From Cycloclasticus sp. (GTDB lineage: Bacteria; Pseudomonadota; Gammaproteobacteria; Methylococcales; Cycloclasticaceae): DNA of 64,000 nt. Shown in pieces: positions 10,295-20,973 of this stretch (position 1 is the first letter of the stretch; every line of letters starts with the position of its first letter). Position numbers and translations under genes: made by a program. The notes under the pieces are model-generated. The model had not been told where the DNA came from, searched no databases, and saw only the letters and a program-made list of their open reading frames with translations. The stretch lies in assembly GCA_002700385.1 (NCBI GenBank), contig PADC01000005.1, positions 1 through 64,000 on the forward strand. The letters run 5' to 3'.

Positions 10295-10717
10295 ATGCAA
10301 TCAAAAGAAATCGTCTTACCTAGAAAGCTGGTTAATGAACTTCTTCATCACGCACAATCATCAGAAAAATTAGAAGTTTGCGGGTTTGTCGGCAAAAATA
10401 GTGCTGATGAATTCAGCTGTTACCCTGTTGACAATATTGCAGAAACTCCTTCTACTCGCTTCCTGATGGCGCCGGAAGAGCATATCGACACCATGAAAGC
10501 GATGCGTGATAAAAAGGAAGACGTTTTTGCCATTTATCACTCTCACCCAACCGCTCCCGCCAGACCTTCAGCCACCGACATTGAGCTTGCCTCTTATCCA
10601 GACGCCTGCTATCTGATCATTTCACTTAACACCAAGGGCGTATTAGAAATGCGCTGTTTCAAGATACTTCATGATGAAAACCTTGTTGAAATGACCCTGA
10701 GGATGATAGAGAAATAA
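10295..10717 (+). CDS. JAMM/MPN-family metalloprotease (M67-like)
   Basis: This product of about 140 residues has a complete JAMM zinc-protease signature. Numbered from the TTG at 10289, these are Glu29, His84-Ser-His86, Ser94 and Asp97 in HSHPTAPARPSATD. Bacterial members process or deconjugate ubiquitin-like sulfur carriers such as ThiS, MoaD or QbsE types, or act on amino-acid/sulfur-carrier adducts; the partner here is not visible. It follows prmC by 15 bases. In Pseudomonas the equivalent slot holds moeB, an E1-like activator of sulfur carriers. The ATG at 10295 is preferred over TTG 10289. Confidence 0.88.
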   Translation: MQSKEIVLPRKLVNELLHHAQSSEKLEVCGFVGKNSADEFSCYPVDNIAETPSTRFLMAPEEHIDTMKAMRDKKEDVFAIYHSHPTAPARPSATDIELASYPDACYLIISLNTKGVLEMRCFKILHDENLVEMTLRMIEK

Positions 10718-10745
10718 GAAAACACCTTTATGCTCTTTAGCGGGT

Positions 10746-11102
10746 TTACCTTGACTCTTTGGCAGACAAATAAATCGCGCGTCTTAGCTTTTTCCTGATA
10801 TCAAGGTCGCCTTCACTTAACAAATAAGCTTGCTGATATGCGCGAATAGCCTCATCGTAACGTTGCAGATGAATATTTGCGTCACCGACTAATATCCACC
10901 CTTGTGAAGTCGGTTTATCTTTTAGCTTTTTTTCAATCCGTACAATCTGCTGCTCGATCTCAATGGTCCTTGCATCGACCGGAACAACCGCCTTACTGAC
11001 CTCTCCTTCCGTTGCTTTCTTTTCATTCGTTGACACACTTGCACAAGCAGTCAGTAACACCGTTAAACCAAAAACACTCAACTTTTTAGTGATAGTCATC
11101 AT
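10746..11102 (-). CDS. Small TPR-containing lipoprotein
   Basis: This 118-residue protein begins with a lipoprotein signal ending in LLTAC, so it should be lipidated. It has a mid-region predicted coiled stretch (ARTIEIEQQIVRIEKKLKD) and a TPR-like helical pair near the C-terminus (GWILVGDANIHLQRYDEAIRAY). The layout resembles the tail of CcmI/NrfG-type TPR domains, but it is too short for a firm family assignment. It is encoded downstream of gatB on the same strand and convergent with the JAMM protease gene. The role is unknown. Confidence 0.75.
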   Translation of the reverse strand: MMTITKKLSVFGLTVLLTACASVSTNEKKATEGEVSKAVVPVDARTIEIEQQIVRIEKKLKDKPTSQGWILVGDANIHLQRYDEAIRAYQQAYLLSEGDLDIRKKLRRAIYLSAKESR

Positions 11103-11146
11103 ATCCTCTCTCTTTTAGATCACACGATACATCGTAGGTTATTACT

Positions 11147-12580
11147 TTATTCTTTTAGTTTGCTTTCCAGTAATTTATTTAATTCTTGTGGGTTTGCTTT
11201 ACCTTGTGTTTGCTTCATCAATTGACCTACAAAATACCCCATCATTTTTGTTTTACCTGCCCGATATTGCTCAACTTGAGCAACATTATCAGCCATTAAT
11301 TGATCAATCATTTTTTCTAGCGCGCCCGTATCAGAAATTTGTTTTAGCCCTTCTCGCTCAATCACTTCGTCTGCGACATCTTCACTGCCCCACATCAATT
11401 CAAGAACCTGTTTGGCAATTTTTCCCGAAATGGTTTGATCGGCAATGCGTGCCACTAAGCCCCCCAAACGTTCTGCGTTGACGGGACTCTCTGTAATGTC
11501 CAAATTATTTTGGTTTAACGCAGCACTCAATTCGCCCATCACCCAATTAGCAACCAATTTAGCCTCCCCACCGGAGAAACTAACAGCTTCTTCATAGTAA
11601 TCGGCCATCGCTTTTTGCGAGGTCAAAACATCTGAGTCATATTCATTTAACGTGTACTGTTGCTGGAATCGCTGCTTCTTTGCCGCTGGTAGTTCTGGCA
11701 AGTTATCACGTACTTCAGTCAACAAAGCCGAACTGATTTCCACAGGCAATAAATCAGGGCATGGGAAATACCGGTAATCATTCGCCTCTTCTTTAGACCG
11801 CATTGAACGCGTTTCATCCCTGTTTGCATCGTACAAACGGGTTTCCTGAACAACCTCCCCACCCGATTCAATCAAGTCAATTTGACGGTCCACTTCATAC
11901 TCGATCGCTTTTTCAATAAAACGAAAGGAGTTTAAATTTTTAATCTCCGCACGGGTCCCAAATGCTTCTTGCCCCATCGGTCTTACCGATACATTCACAT
12001 CACAACGAAAAGAACCTTCCTGCATATTTCCATCACAAATACCCAGATATTGCACCAAAGTATGCAATTTTTTGACATAAGCAACAGCCTCTGCGGCCGA
12101 CCGCATATCCGGTTCAGATACAATTTCCAACAAGGGTGTACCTGCTCTGTTCAAATCCACACCGGTCATGCCATGGTAGTCTTCGTGCAGCGATTTTCCA
12201 GCATCCTCTTCCAAATGAGCGCGTGTTACCCCGATTGTTTTGGTTTTACCATCCACTTCAATATCTAAATGCCCCAAGCCAACAATCGGCTTATCAAATT
12301 GGCTCGTTTGATACCCTTTTGGTAAATCGGGGTAAAAATAGTTTTTGCGGGCAAACACCGAATAAGGTGCGATATGTGCGCCTATCGCCAAACCAAACTT
12401 AACCGCAAAATATACAGCTTGCTCATTAAGCACCGGTAGCGTGCCTGGCAACCCTAAATCCACGGCGCAAGCTTGCGTGTTAGGCTCTGCTCCATAGGCA
12501 GTTGATGCGCCCGAGAAAATTTTTGACTGTGTTGCTAACTGAGCGTGAATCTCAAGCCCAATAACTGTTTCCCATTGCAT
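11147..12580 (-). CDS. gatB: Asp-tRNA(Asn)/Glu-tRNA(Gln) amidotransferase subunit B
   Basis: GatB is the tRNA-binding and phosphorylating subunit of the GatCAB amidotransferase, which converts misacylated Glu-tRNA(Gln) and/or Asp-tRNA(Asn). The start is placed at the ATG at 12580, two bases after the gatA stop, because the protein then begins [15 protein letters not shown] as in the family; the open frame runs 15 codons further upstream only by overlapping gatA. Length is 477. Conserved [12 protein letters not shown] and a C-terminal YqeY-like tail ([12 protein letters not shown]) are present. Confidence 0.97.
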   Translation of the reverse strand: MQWETVIGLEIHAQLATQSKIFSGASTAYGAEPNTQACAVDLGLPGTLPVLNEQAVYFAVKFGLAIGAHIAPYSVFARKNYFYPDLPKGYQTSQFDKPIVGLGHLDIEVDGKTKTIGVTRAHLEEDAGKSLHEDYHGMTGVDLNRAGTPLLEIVSEPDMRSAAEAVAYVKKLHTLVQYLGICDGNMQEGSFRCDVNVSVRPMGQEAFGTRAEIKNLNSFRFIEKAIEYEVDRQIDLIESGGEVVQETRLYDANRDETRSMRSKEEANDYRYFPCPDLLPVEISSALLTEVRDNLPELPAAKKQRFQQQYTLNEYDSDVLTSQKAMADYYEEAVSFSGGEAKLVANWVMGELSAALNQNNLDITESPVNAERLGGLVARIADQTISGKIAKQVLELMWGSEDVADEVIEREGLKQISDTGALEKMIDQLMADNVAQVEQYRAGKTKMMGYFVGQLMKQTQGKANPQELNKLLESKLKE

Positions 12581-12582
12581 GC

Positions 12583-14046
12583 TTAGGCCTCCTGCTCGTA
12601 ACCGGACGGTACTGCAAGGTGCCAATCGGTTAGTTGTTGATACTGGTGCGCTACATTTAGTAAACGCGCCTCTTCAAAATAATGACCAATCAATTGCATA
12701 CCGACCGGTTTATCGTCAACAAAGCCACACGGTACCGACATACCGGGCAGCCCGGCCAAATTTACGCCAATAGTGAAAATATCGGATAAATACATTGACA
12801 CGGGGTCATCCTTTTTTTCACCTGCCGCAAATGCAACGGAAGGCGCTGTTGCACTGGCAATAACATCAACTTCTTTAAACGCTTCTACAAAATCTTGTTT
12901 TATTAAACGTCGAATCTGTTGCGCCTTTTTATAATAAGCATCGTAATAACCTGCCGATAGAACATAGGCACCCATCATAATTCTGCGTTTAACCTCGTCA
13001 CCAAAACCTTCACCGCGAGAACGTTTATACAGGTCTTCTAAATCTTTTGGTGAATCACAACGATGTCCAAAACGGACGCCATCAAATCGTGACAAGTTTG
13101 CAGAACATTCTGCTGGTGCAACAACATAATACGCGGGTACAGATAAATTAATATTCGGCAGACTGATTTCTTTTACGTTGGCGCCTGCTGATTTAAAGGC
13201 CTCTACAGCCTCTTCTATTTTGATCCGAATTTCTTCGTCAAGGTCTTCACCAAAAAATTCTTTAGGTAGACCAATGGTTAAGCCTTTAACGGAACCGTCT
13301 ATATCTGACAACAAATCACCGACCGGCTTATCGGTACTTGTTGAATCTTTTTCATCAAAACCTGACATAGCCTGCAGCATAATGGCCGCATCTTCAGCAC
13401 TTTTTGCCATCGCACCACCTTGATCCAGGCTCGATGCAAAAGCAATCATGCCATAACGTGACACACGGCCATAAGTGGGTTTAATTCCAGTAATGCCACA
13501 AAAAGCAGCGGGCTGCCGGATAGAGCCTCCCGTATCTGTTCCACTGGCTAAGGGCGCTAATCGAGCTGCCACCGCTGCCGCAGATCCTCCTGAAGAACCT
13601 CCCGGTACCGTACTCAAATCCCAAGGATTTTTAACCGCCCCATAAAAACTTGTCTCATTAGATGAACCCATCGCAAATTCATCCATGTTAGCTTTACCCA
13701 AGGTGACTGCACCGGCTTGCTCTAATTTACGAACAGCTGTTGCTGTATAAGGTGCGATAAAGTTATCCAACATGTTAGAACCGCAACTGGTTCGTAACCC
13801 TTCGGTACAAAAAATATCTTTATGTAACAAAGGAATACCGGTTAACAAGCCCGAATCACCCGATGCGATAAGTTTATCGGCTTGCTCAGCGGCTTTTAAT
13901 GCCGCATCAGTATTTATCGTAATAACACTATTGAGCTCGCCATCAAAACGCGCAATACGATCTAAAAAATAATGACTCAGTTCCACACTGGATATCTCCT
14001 TTCTGTGAAGACTGGCCGACAGTTCTTTTAATGATTTGTTATACAT
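12583..14046 (-). CDS. gatA: Asp-tRNA(Asn)/Glu-tRNA(Gln) amidotransferase subunit A
   Basis: GatA is the amidase subunit that releases ammonia from glutamine for transfer by GatB. The 487-residue protein carries the amidase-signature triad Lys76 (LLHKD), Ser151 (PGGSSGGS) and Ser175 (DTGGSIRQP). It is the middle gene of gatC-gatA-gatB. The 86-base gap to gatC contains no further gene. Confidence 0.98.
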   Translation of the reverse strand: MYNKSLKELSASLHRKEISSVELSHYFLDRIARFDGELNSVITINTDAALKAAEQADKLIASGDSGLLTGIPLLHKDIFCTEGLRTSCGSNMLDNFIAPYTATAVRKLEQAGAVTLGKANMDEFAMGSSNETSFYGAVKNPWDLSTVPGGSSGGSAAAVAARLAPLASGTDTGGSIRQPAAFCGITGIKPTYGRVSRYGMIAFASSLDQGGAMAKSAEDAAIMLQAMSGFDEKDSTSTDKPVGDLLSDIDGSVKGLTIGLPKEFFGEDLDEEIRIKIEEAVEAFKSAGANVKEISLPNINLSVPAYYVVAPAECSANLSRFDGVRFGHRCDSPKDLEDLYKRSRGEGFGDEVKRRIMMGAYVLSAGYYDAYYKKAQQIRRLIKQDFVEAFKEVDVIASATAPSVAFAAGEKKDDPVSMYLSDIFTIGVNLAGLPGMSVPCGFVDDKPVGMQLIGHYFEEARLLNVAHQYQQLTDWHLAVPSGYEQEA

Positions 14047-14132
14047 TGTTTACCAACATTCTTAAGACGCTTAACCATAAATTTTCTAAGCGTTTTTCAT
14101 TTAAACGGATACAAAACTTGCTCTAATTCAGC

Positions 14133-14420
14133 TCAATCGATAACACGCGGCACTAAAAACAAACCATCTTCAACATCAGGGGCATTTTGTTGTAGTATTT
14201 CACGTTGATTAGTTTCCGAAACCACATCTGCTCTCAATCGTTGAAACTGATCAAGCGGGTGCGCCATAGGCTCAATATCAGACGTATCGACCTGATTCAT
14301 TTGTTCAACTAACGTAACAATGTTAGATAGGTCTGACGCATACGACTCGACCTGCTCCTGACGAATACCTAACCTTGCCAAATGTGCTATTTTCAGTACA
14401 TCTTTCGACTGAATTGACAT
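14133..14420 (-). CDS. gatC: Asp-tRNA(Asn)/Glu-tRNA(Gln) amidotransferase subunit C
   Basis: GatC is the small subunit that stabilises the GatA-GatB interface. The 95-residue product shows the family pattern: an N-terminal helix with KIAHLARLGI, an acidic central part, NQVDTSDIEPMAHPLD, and a C-terminal APDVEDGLFLVPRVID. It is the first gene of the gatCAB operon and diverges from mreB. A gatCAB locus next to mreBCD is also the Pseudomonas arrangement. Confidence 0.96.
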   Translation of the reverse strand: MSIQSKDVLKIAHLARLGIRQEQVESYASDLSNIVTLVEQMNQVDTSDIEPMAHPLDQFQRLRADVVSETNQREILQQNAPDVEDGLFLVPRVID

Positions 14421-14507
14421 AAAATAACCTCTTTATTTTATTCATACTTTAAAAGCGTGCAAATTAACACAATTCGCGCCTTGCCCAAAGAGGTAAAGGG
14501 TTGTTAA

Positions 14508-15587
<1,080 letters not shown>

Positions 15588-15606
15588 GAAAAAAAGGTTC
15601 ATCGCT

Positions 15607-16509
15607 ATAAAACCCATTTTCTCAAAAGGCCCTGCTACCAGCACTCGTTTTATTGCTATCGTGGTTGTCTCCATTTTGCTGTTATTAATAGCAAAACAAA
15701 CCCAGCACCTCAATCGATTTAAAGACATGTTGTCTTTTGTCGTCCACCCTGTTTTAGTGGCTGTTGATTTACCCAGCCAACTGTTTCAGTGGCTCGCAGA
15801 CAATACAACAGGATACGCAGAATTACGTGAAGAAAACCATCGTTTAAAATCCGAGTCCTCACTGCTAAAGGTCAAATTACAAAAATTTAATGCCTTAGAA
15901 ATGGAAAACACCCGTTTACACAGCCTGCTGGAAACCTCTTTCAAGCTAGGCGAACAGTTTATCTCCGCTTCTCTGATTAAAGTAAACCAAAACCCGAATA
16001 CAACCAATATCCTCATAGACAAAGGCAGTCGTTTTAATTTATATAAAGGACAAGCTGCGCTCAATGAGGACGGGGTGCTTGGCCAAATTGTGGACGTTCA
16101 CCCTCTGACCGCGTCCATTATGCTGATTACAGATCCTAATCATGCGATTCCAATCGAAATAAACAGAACAGGATTAAGAACCATAGCGGCCGGCAATGGT
16201 ATACAAAACACCCTGATCTTACCCTATATCCCTCATAATGCCGATATTCAAGTAGGTGACTTACTCACCACCTCTGGTTTGGGTGGTGTTTTTCCAAAAG
16301 GTTACCCTGTTGCTAAAATAACTCACCTCACCCCTCTTGAAGGCGAGGCCTTTATGCATGCTGAAGCTCAAACCATGGCAAAAATAGAACGGACTCAAAA
16401 TATTTTATTGGTATGGAGCAAGCAACAGCCCATTCCGCTTGTCCCCGCAGAGCCAATGGGACCTGAAAAACCAGCCACACTTGATCAGTTGCCCCCTAAT
16501 GCACGCTAA
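15607..16509 (+). CDS. mreC: Rod-shape-determining protein MreC, with a probable non-standard start codon
   Basis: MreC is a bitopic periplasmic scaffold linking MreB, MreD and PBP2. From the in-frame GTG at 15661 the product is 282 residues but would begin inside the transmembrane segment. Upstream in the same frame (opened by a TAG at 15580) the sequence reads I-K-P-I-F-S-K-G-P-A, matching the classical MreC N-terminus MKPIFSRGP, with ATA at the Met position (15607). No ATG, GTG or TTG occurs between that stop and 15661. AAAGG ends at 15597, nine bases before the ATA. A coiled coil (about residues 70-110 of the 300-residue form) and the beta-domain motifs GQIVDVHPLTASIMLITDP follow. ATC at 15601 is an alternative start. 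Confidence 0.9.
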   Translation: MKPIFSKGPATSTRFIAIVVVSILLLLIAKQTQHLNRFKDMLSFVVHPVLVAVDLPSQLFQWLADNTTGYAELREENHRLKSESSLLKVKLQKFNALEMENTRLHSLLETSFKLGEQFISASLIKVNQNPNTTNILIDKGSRFNLYKGQAALNEDGVLGQIVDVHPLTASIMLITDPNHAIPIEINRTGLRTIAAGNGIQNTLILPYIPHNADIQVGDLLTTSGLGGVFPKGYPVAKITHLTPLEGEAFMHAEAQTMAKIERTQNILLVWSKQQPIPLVPAEPMGPEKPATLDQLPPNAR

Positions 16510-16984
16510 ATCTTCCGGCGGATTTGTTATAGCCTTATCGATTTTTTTCTCCATGTGCCTGGCCATTGCACCTTGGCCAAACCATATCGCTGTTTGGATG
16601 CCTAATTGGACATTACTGACATTAATTTATTGGAGTATCGCCTTACCCCATAAAATCAGTGTCTTCACTGGTTTTATAACAGGACTACTGGTAGATATTT
16701 TAACCGGCCACTTGCTGGGTCAGAATGCACTCATCTTTGGTACCGCTTCCTTTTTAAGCCACTCACTCTACTCAAGATTAAGGAACTATCGACTCTGGCA
16801 ACAAGCTGTTTTTGTCCTGTTTTTTTTATTGTTGATGCAATTAGTATCACGGTGGATCGATCAACTTTTTATGGGCGCGAACACAGGTTATACATACTGG
16901 TTTCAAGCCTTCTCTAGCGCCCTGTTATGGCCTGTTGTTTTTGCTAGCTTACGGTTTATAAGAAGACGATTTAGGGTTCAATAA
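16499..16984 (+). CDS. mreD: Rod-shape-determining membrane protein MreD
   Basis: MreD is a small polytopic membrane partner of MreC in the elongasome. The start is set at the ATG at 16499, overlapping the mreC stop by 11 bases, which gives 161 residues, the usual MreD length; the open frame extends further upstream only inside mreC. Five or so hydrophobic segments are visible, together with the conserved P-N-W region (AVWMPNWTLLTLIYW) and GLLVDILTGHLLGQNAL. Confidence 0.95.
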   Translation: MHAKSSGGFVIALSIFFSMCLAIAPWPNHIAVWMPNWTLLTLIYWSIALPHKISVFTGFITGLLVDILTGHLLGQNALIFGTASFLSHSLYSRLRNYRLWQQAVFVLFFLLLMQLVSRWIDQLFMGANTGYTYWFQAFSSALLWPVVFASLRFIRRRFRVQ

Positions 16985-16988
16985 CGCC

Positions 16989-18815
16989 ATGAAAACCCGT
17001 TTTGATCTAAAAAGCTCACTACAGGAAAATAAACTTTTTTTTTCGCGTGCCAGCCTACTCAGTCTTTTTGTACTGGTCTTGTTTTTTATCCTTATTGTCC
17101 GGCTCGCCTACCTGCAAATAAAAACTCATGATGAATATGCCGACCTGGCGCAAAATAACCGCGTTAAACTGTCTGTCATTGCGCCTGTCCGCGGATTAAT
17201 TTTTGACACCCACGGTCGAGTGCTCGCAGAAAACAACCCGAGTTACAGCCTCGAATTAGTGCCCGAACAGATTCAAAATATCAATGAAACCATTGAGCGT
17301 CTCCGCACTTTGCTACCGATTTCTGATGCTGAAATAAAATTATTCGAAAAGCGTCGAAAACAACAAAAACATTTTGCAAACGTACCACTAAGAAATCGCT
17401 TAAACGACACAGAAGTCGCCGTTTTTTCGGCTAACCGCCATTTATTTCCAGGTGTTGATATCCAAGCCAGACCCCTGAGGCATTATCCCTTTCCTGAATT
17501 AACTTCACACGTTGTTGGCTATGTCGGCGCCATTAATGAAAAAGAGCTTAAAACCATTAACCCCGTTAACTACCGTGGCTCACGTGTTATTGGCAAAACA
17601 GGCATTGAAAAAACTTACGAAACAGAGCTGCACGGCTTTGTCGGTTATCAACAAACTGAAAACACGGCACAAGGCCGGTCAATTAAAACCCTCAGCCACA
17701 TTGCCCCCCTATCAGGTCGCAACCTAACCTTAAATATTGATATTGACTTACAAAAAATCGCGTATGACGCCTTGGGTGAATTCGCGGGGACGGTGGCCGC
17801 TATTGATACCCGTACGGGTGCGGTGCGAGCACTCGTTAGCAAACCAGGCTTTGATGGCAACCTCTTCGCCCAAGGTATTGATCAGGCATCCTATAGTGCC
17901 TTACAAAACTCACCTAAGCGTCCGTTATTTAATCGCTCTCTTCGTGGTCAATATCCACCAGGCTCAACATTAAAACCTTTTTTCGGCTTGGCCGCTCTTG
18001 ATTACAAAACAATAAACCCACAACAAAAAATAATGTGCCCTGGCTTTTACCAACTGCCAAAACAGCGTCACAAATACCGAGACTGGAAAAAAACCGGGCA
18101 TGGTTTGACAACATTACACGACGCTATAGTCGAATCGTGCGATGTATATTTCTACATACTGGCACATGAACTTAAAATCGACCGGATGCACAATTTTCTT
18201 AACCGATTTGGTTTTGGACAACCAACAGGTATTGATATCCTTGGTGAAAAAGCCGGTCTCCTCCCTTCAAGGGAATGGAAGAAACGCAGTCGTAACCAGG
18301 CCTGGTACCCTGGTGAAACCCTGATTGCCGGCATTGGACAAGGCTTCAATCTCACCACACCACTTCAACTTGCCCACGCGACGGCCATTCTTGCCAATAA
18401 AGGGGTGGCTCACACACCATCTGTCGTCGGAAAAATCAATGACACGGTCAAGCAACCCCAGCTATCGCCCCCCGTTCAATTAAAAAACGATCGCCATTGG
18501 GATCTCATTATTCATGCCATGCATGACGTTGTTCATGGCGCACGTGGTTCCGCCAGAATTATTAAAGAGGGCGCCAACTACGATATCGCGGGTAAAACAG
18601 GCACTGCCCAAGTCTTTAGCATTAAACAAGATGAAAAATATGAAAAAGATAAAGTCGCTGATCACCTTAAAGATCATGCCTTGTTTATCGCTTTTGCCCC
18701 GGTAGAAAAACCTCAATTAGCCATCGCTGTTATTGTTGAAAACGGCAGTCATGGCGGCTCAGTGGCTGCACCCATCGCACGAGCTATCTTTGATCAATAC
18801 CTCCTAATCCCATAA
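16989..18815 (+). CDS. mrdA: Penicillin-binding protein 2 (elongation transpeptidase)
   Basis: PBP2 cross-links peptidoglycan during side-wall growth with RodA. The 608-residue protein has a single N-terminal membrane anchor (about 23-42), a pedestal domain with APVRGLIFD, and a transpeptidase domain carrying STLK (Ser326-Lys329), the SxN-type motif SCD within VESCDVYFY, and KTGTAQV near residue 535. It begins 4 bases after mreD, and its TAA overlaps the rodA ATG by one base (TAATG). Confidence 0.98.
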   Translation: MKTRFDLKSSLQENKLFFSRASLLSLFVLVLFFILIVRLAYLQIKTHDEYADLAQNNRVKLSVIAPVRGLIFDTHGRVLAENNPSYSLELVPEQIQNINETIERLRTLLPISDAEIKLFEKRRKQQKHFANVPLRNRLNDTEVAVFSANRHLFPGVDIQARPLRHYPFPELTSHVVGYVGAINEKELKTINPVNYRGSRVIGKTGIEKTYETELHGFVGYQQTENTAQGRSIKTLSHIAPLSGRNLTLNIDIDLQKIAYDALGEFAGTVAAIDTRTGAVRALVSKPGFDGNLFAQGIDQASYSALQNSPKRPLFNRSLRGQYPPGSTLKPFFGLAALDYKTINPQQKIMCPGFYQLPKQRHKYRDWKKTGHGLTTLHDAIVESCDVYFYILAHELKIDRMHNFLNRFGFGQPTGIDILGEKAGLLPSREWKKRSRNQAWYPGETLIAGIGQGFNLTTPLQLAHATAILANKGVAHTPSVVGKINDTVKQPQLSPPVQLKNDRHWDLIIHAMHDVVHGARGSARIIKEGANYDIAGKTGTAQVFSIKQDEKYEKDKVADHLKDHALFIAFAPVEKPQLAIAVIVENGSHGGSVAAPIARAIFDQYLLIP

Positions 18816-19951
18816 TGAACTGGTTATTTAAAACAAAGCAACAAGTCAGCCCTTATCATCAAAGAGAAGGGCATATTTTTCAGCGTTTTCATCTCGATTT
18901 AACGCTCTTTATTTTATTAATCGGCTTATCAGCCTTTGGCATTTTTATTTTAGTAAGCTCTGGCCAGGAAGATATTGGCCTGCTTCAAAGGCAAATTACT
19001 CGACTCAGCGTTGCTTTTATTGCGATGATCATCGTCGCTCAAATCCCTCCCCACGTTTTAAAAATGTCGGCCCCTTGGTTATTTCTACTTGGCATTTTCC
19101 TATTACTTAGCGTTCTATTCGTTGGTGATATGGGCAAAGGTGCACAGCGTTGGTTAAATTTGGGTTTTTTTCGTTTCCAACCATCTGAATTATTAAAAAT
19201 AGCCACACCCATGATGGTTGCCTGGTACCTTGCAGAAAGGCGGCTGCCGCCCAGTGCAAAACACATTTTTTTCGCTACCGTCTTTATTGCTATTCCAACT
19301 GTTCTTATCGCCAAACAACCTGATTTAGGCACCTCTATTTTAATCGCCAGCTCTGGTCTGGCTGTGTTATTTCTAGCGGGTATTTCCTGGAAAATAATCA
19401 TAACGGTCATGGCAACAGCTACAGCGCTCGCACCGGTTCTTTGGAGTTTCATGAAGGACTACCAGAAACAGCGTGTTCTCACTTTTCTAAACCCAGAAGA
19501 AGACCCATTGGGTGCCGGCTACCATATTATTCAATCAAAAATTGCGATTGGTTCAGGTGGTTTGTATGGCAAAGGCTGGAAGAATGGCTCACAAGCGCGC
19601 TTAGAGTTCCTGCCCGAAAGCTCAACCGACTTTATTTTTGCCGTTTTCTCCGAAGAATTTGGGCTAATGGGCTGCGTCGGTTTATTAACAATATACTTCG
19701 TTATCTTTATTCGCTCGATCTACATTGCCATACAAGCACAAGATACGTTTTCACGCTTACTGGCTGGTAGCTTGTCATTCACTTTTTTTATTTATCTATT
19801 TGTCAATGTCGGCATGGTAACGGGCATTTTACCCGTCGTTGGTGTACCCTTGCCTCTTGTAAGTTATGGTGGCACATCAATGGTGACACTGCTCATTGGT
19901 TTTGGTATTTTGATGTCTGTACATACTCACCGAAAATTACTTTCTTCCTAA
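18815..19951 (+). CDS. rodA: SEDS-family peptidoglycan glycosyltransferase RodA
   Basis: RodA polymerises lipid II during rod elongation. The 378-residue protein has about ten membrane segments and the SEDS landmarks GAQRWLNLGFFRFQPSEL, KQPDLGTS, the loop LPESSTDFIF with the conserved Asp required for polymerase activity, and GVPLPLVSYGGTS near the C-terminus. It is coupled to mrdA by a one-base stop/start overlap. Confidence 0.98.
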   Translation: MNWLFKTKQQVSPYHQREGHIFQRFHLDLTLFILLIGLSAFGIFILVSSGQEDIGLLQRQITRLSVAFIAMIIVAQIPPHVLKMSAPWLFLLGIFLLLSVLFVGDMGKGAQRWLNLGFFRFQPSELLKIATPMMVAWYLAERRLPPSAKHIFFATVFIAIPTVLIAKQPDLGTSILIASSGLAVLFLAGISWKIIITVMATATALAPVLWSFMKDYQKQRVLTFLNPEEDPLGAGYHIIQSKIAIGSGGLYGKGWKNGSQARLEFLPESSTDFIFAVFSEEFGLMGCVGLLTIYFVIFIRSIYIAIQAQDTFSRLLAGSLSFTFFIYLFVNVGMVTGILPVVGVPLPLVSYGGTSMVTLLIGFGILMSVHTHRKLLSS

Positions 19952-19968
19952 GGATAGGCCCGCATCAC

Positions 19969-20973
19969 ATGAAACAATTCTCTTTTTACTCTATGTTAAT
20001 TCTTGCCTTAAGCGTTATTCCCTTGACTGCTTATTCAACGGCACCATCGCTTCAACCCGAAACTTATCAACGCTTTATTGATAAAATGGTCACACAGCAT
20101 CAATTTGATCGCGATGAGTTAAACACTCTATTAAGTAAATCAGTTGTTAAACAAAGCATACTTAAAGCCATGTCTTCGCCGGCTGAAAAACGTTTGGAAT
20201 GGCATGCTTACCGCAAGATTTTTCTAAAACCAAACCGGATTAATGGTGGTATAAAATTCTGGAAAGAGAATAAAGCGTTATTAGAGGCTGCTTCTGAAAA
20301 ATATGGTGTCCCCGAAGAAATTATCGTCGCCATTATTGGTGTTGAAACGCGTTACGGTGGAAACACCGGTTCTTATAAAGTGCTTGATGCCTTAACCACG
20401 TTGGGATTTCATTTTCCAAAGCGATCCAAATTTTTTCTCAGTGAATTAGAGCACTTCTTGTTGTTATGCAGAGAAGAAGGCTTTGATCCTTATGAGCCCA
20501 AAGGGTCTTACGCCGGCGCCATGGGGCAATCTCAATTTATTTCCAGTAGCTATCGAGCCTACGCTGTCGACGGTGATGGCGATAATAAACGCGATCTCTG
20601 GAATAGCCACGCCGATATTATTAACAGTATTGCTCATTATTTTTCTAAACATGGCTGGAAAAACTCGGGCCCGGTCACTCAACAGACAACCGTCGAAGGC
20701 GACGCTTATAAAACGTTATTAAATCGATCACTCAAACCCAAAAATACCCTCAAGCAATTATCACAAAAACACGTACAAACGCCGACCGATCAGGCAGATG
20801 ACACGGTCGTAAAATTACTGGAACTAAACCAAAAAGACTCGTCTGAATTTTGGCTAGCGTTCCATAATTTTTATGTTATTACTCGCTATAATCACAGTCA
20901 CTTGTACGCAATGGCCGTTTATCAACTCGGACAAGAAATTAAAAAAGGTTATCTAGACACTTCATCATCATGA
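19969..20973 (+). CDS. mltB: Membrane-bound lytic murein transglycosylase B family
   Basis: MltB-type enzymes cleave glycan strands with 1,6-anhydro ring formation. The 334-residue protein has catalytic Glu126 in AIIGVETRYGG and the family-3 motifs GAMGQSQFISSSY and DGDGDNKRDLWNS. The N-terminal signal (hydrophobic 6-20) ends in AYSTA without a lipobox cysteine, so this looks like a soluble periplasmic form unlike E. coli MltB. It sits between rodA and rlpA, a conserved neighbourhood. Confidence 0.95.
   Translation: MKQFSFYSMLILALSVIPLTAYSTAPSLQPETYQRFIDKMVTQHQFDRDELNTLLSKSVVKQSILKAMSSPAEKRLEWHAYRKIFLKPNRINGGIKFWKENKALLEAASEKYGVPEEIIVAIIGVETRYGGNTGSYKVLDALTTLGFHFPKRSKFFLSELEHFLLLCREEGFDPYEPKGSYAGAMGQSQFISSSYRAYAVDGDGDNKRDLWNSHADIINSIAHYFSKHGWKNSGPVTQQTTVEGDAYKTLLNRSLKPKNTLKQLSQKHVQTPTDQADDTVVKLLELNQKDSSEFWLAFHNFYVITRYNHSHLYAMAVYQLGQEIKKGYLDTSSS

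Noticed and set aside
12581-12625. Longer gatB start overlapping gatA
   Set aside because: The family N-terminus begins exactly at the ATG at 12580, just after the gatA stop.
16439-16498. Longer mreD start inside mreC
   Set aside because: The extra residues are the mreC sequence in another frame; the ATG at 16499 gives the normal MreD length.
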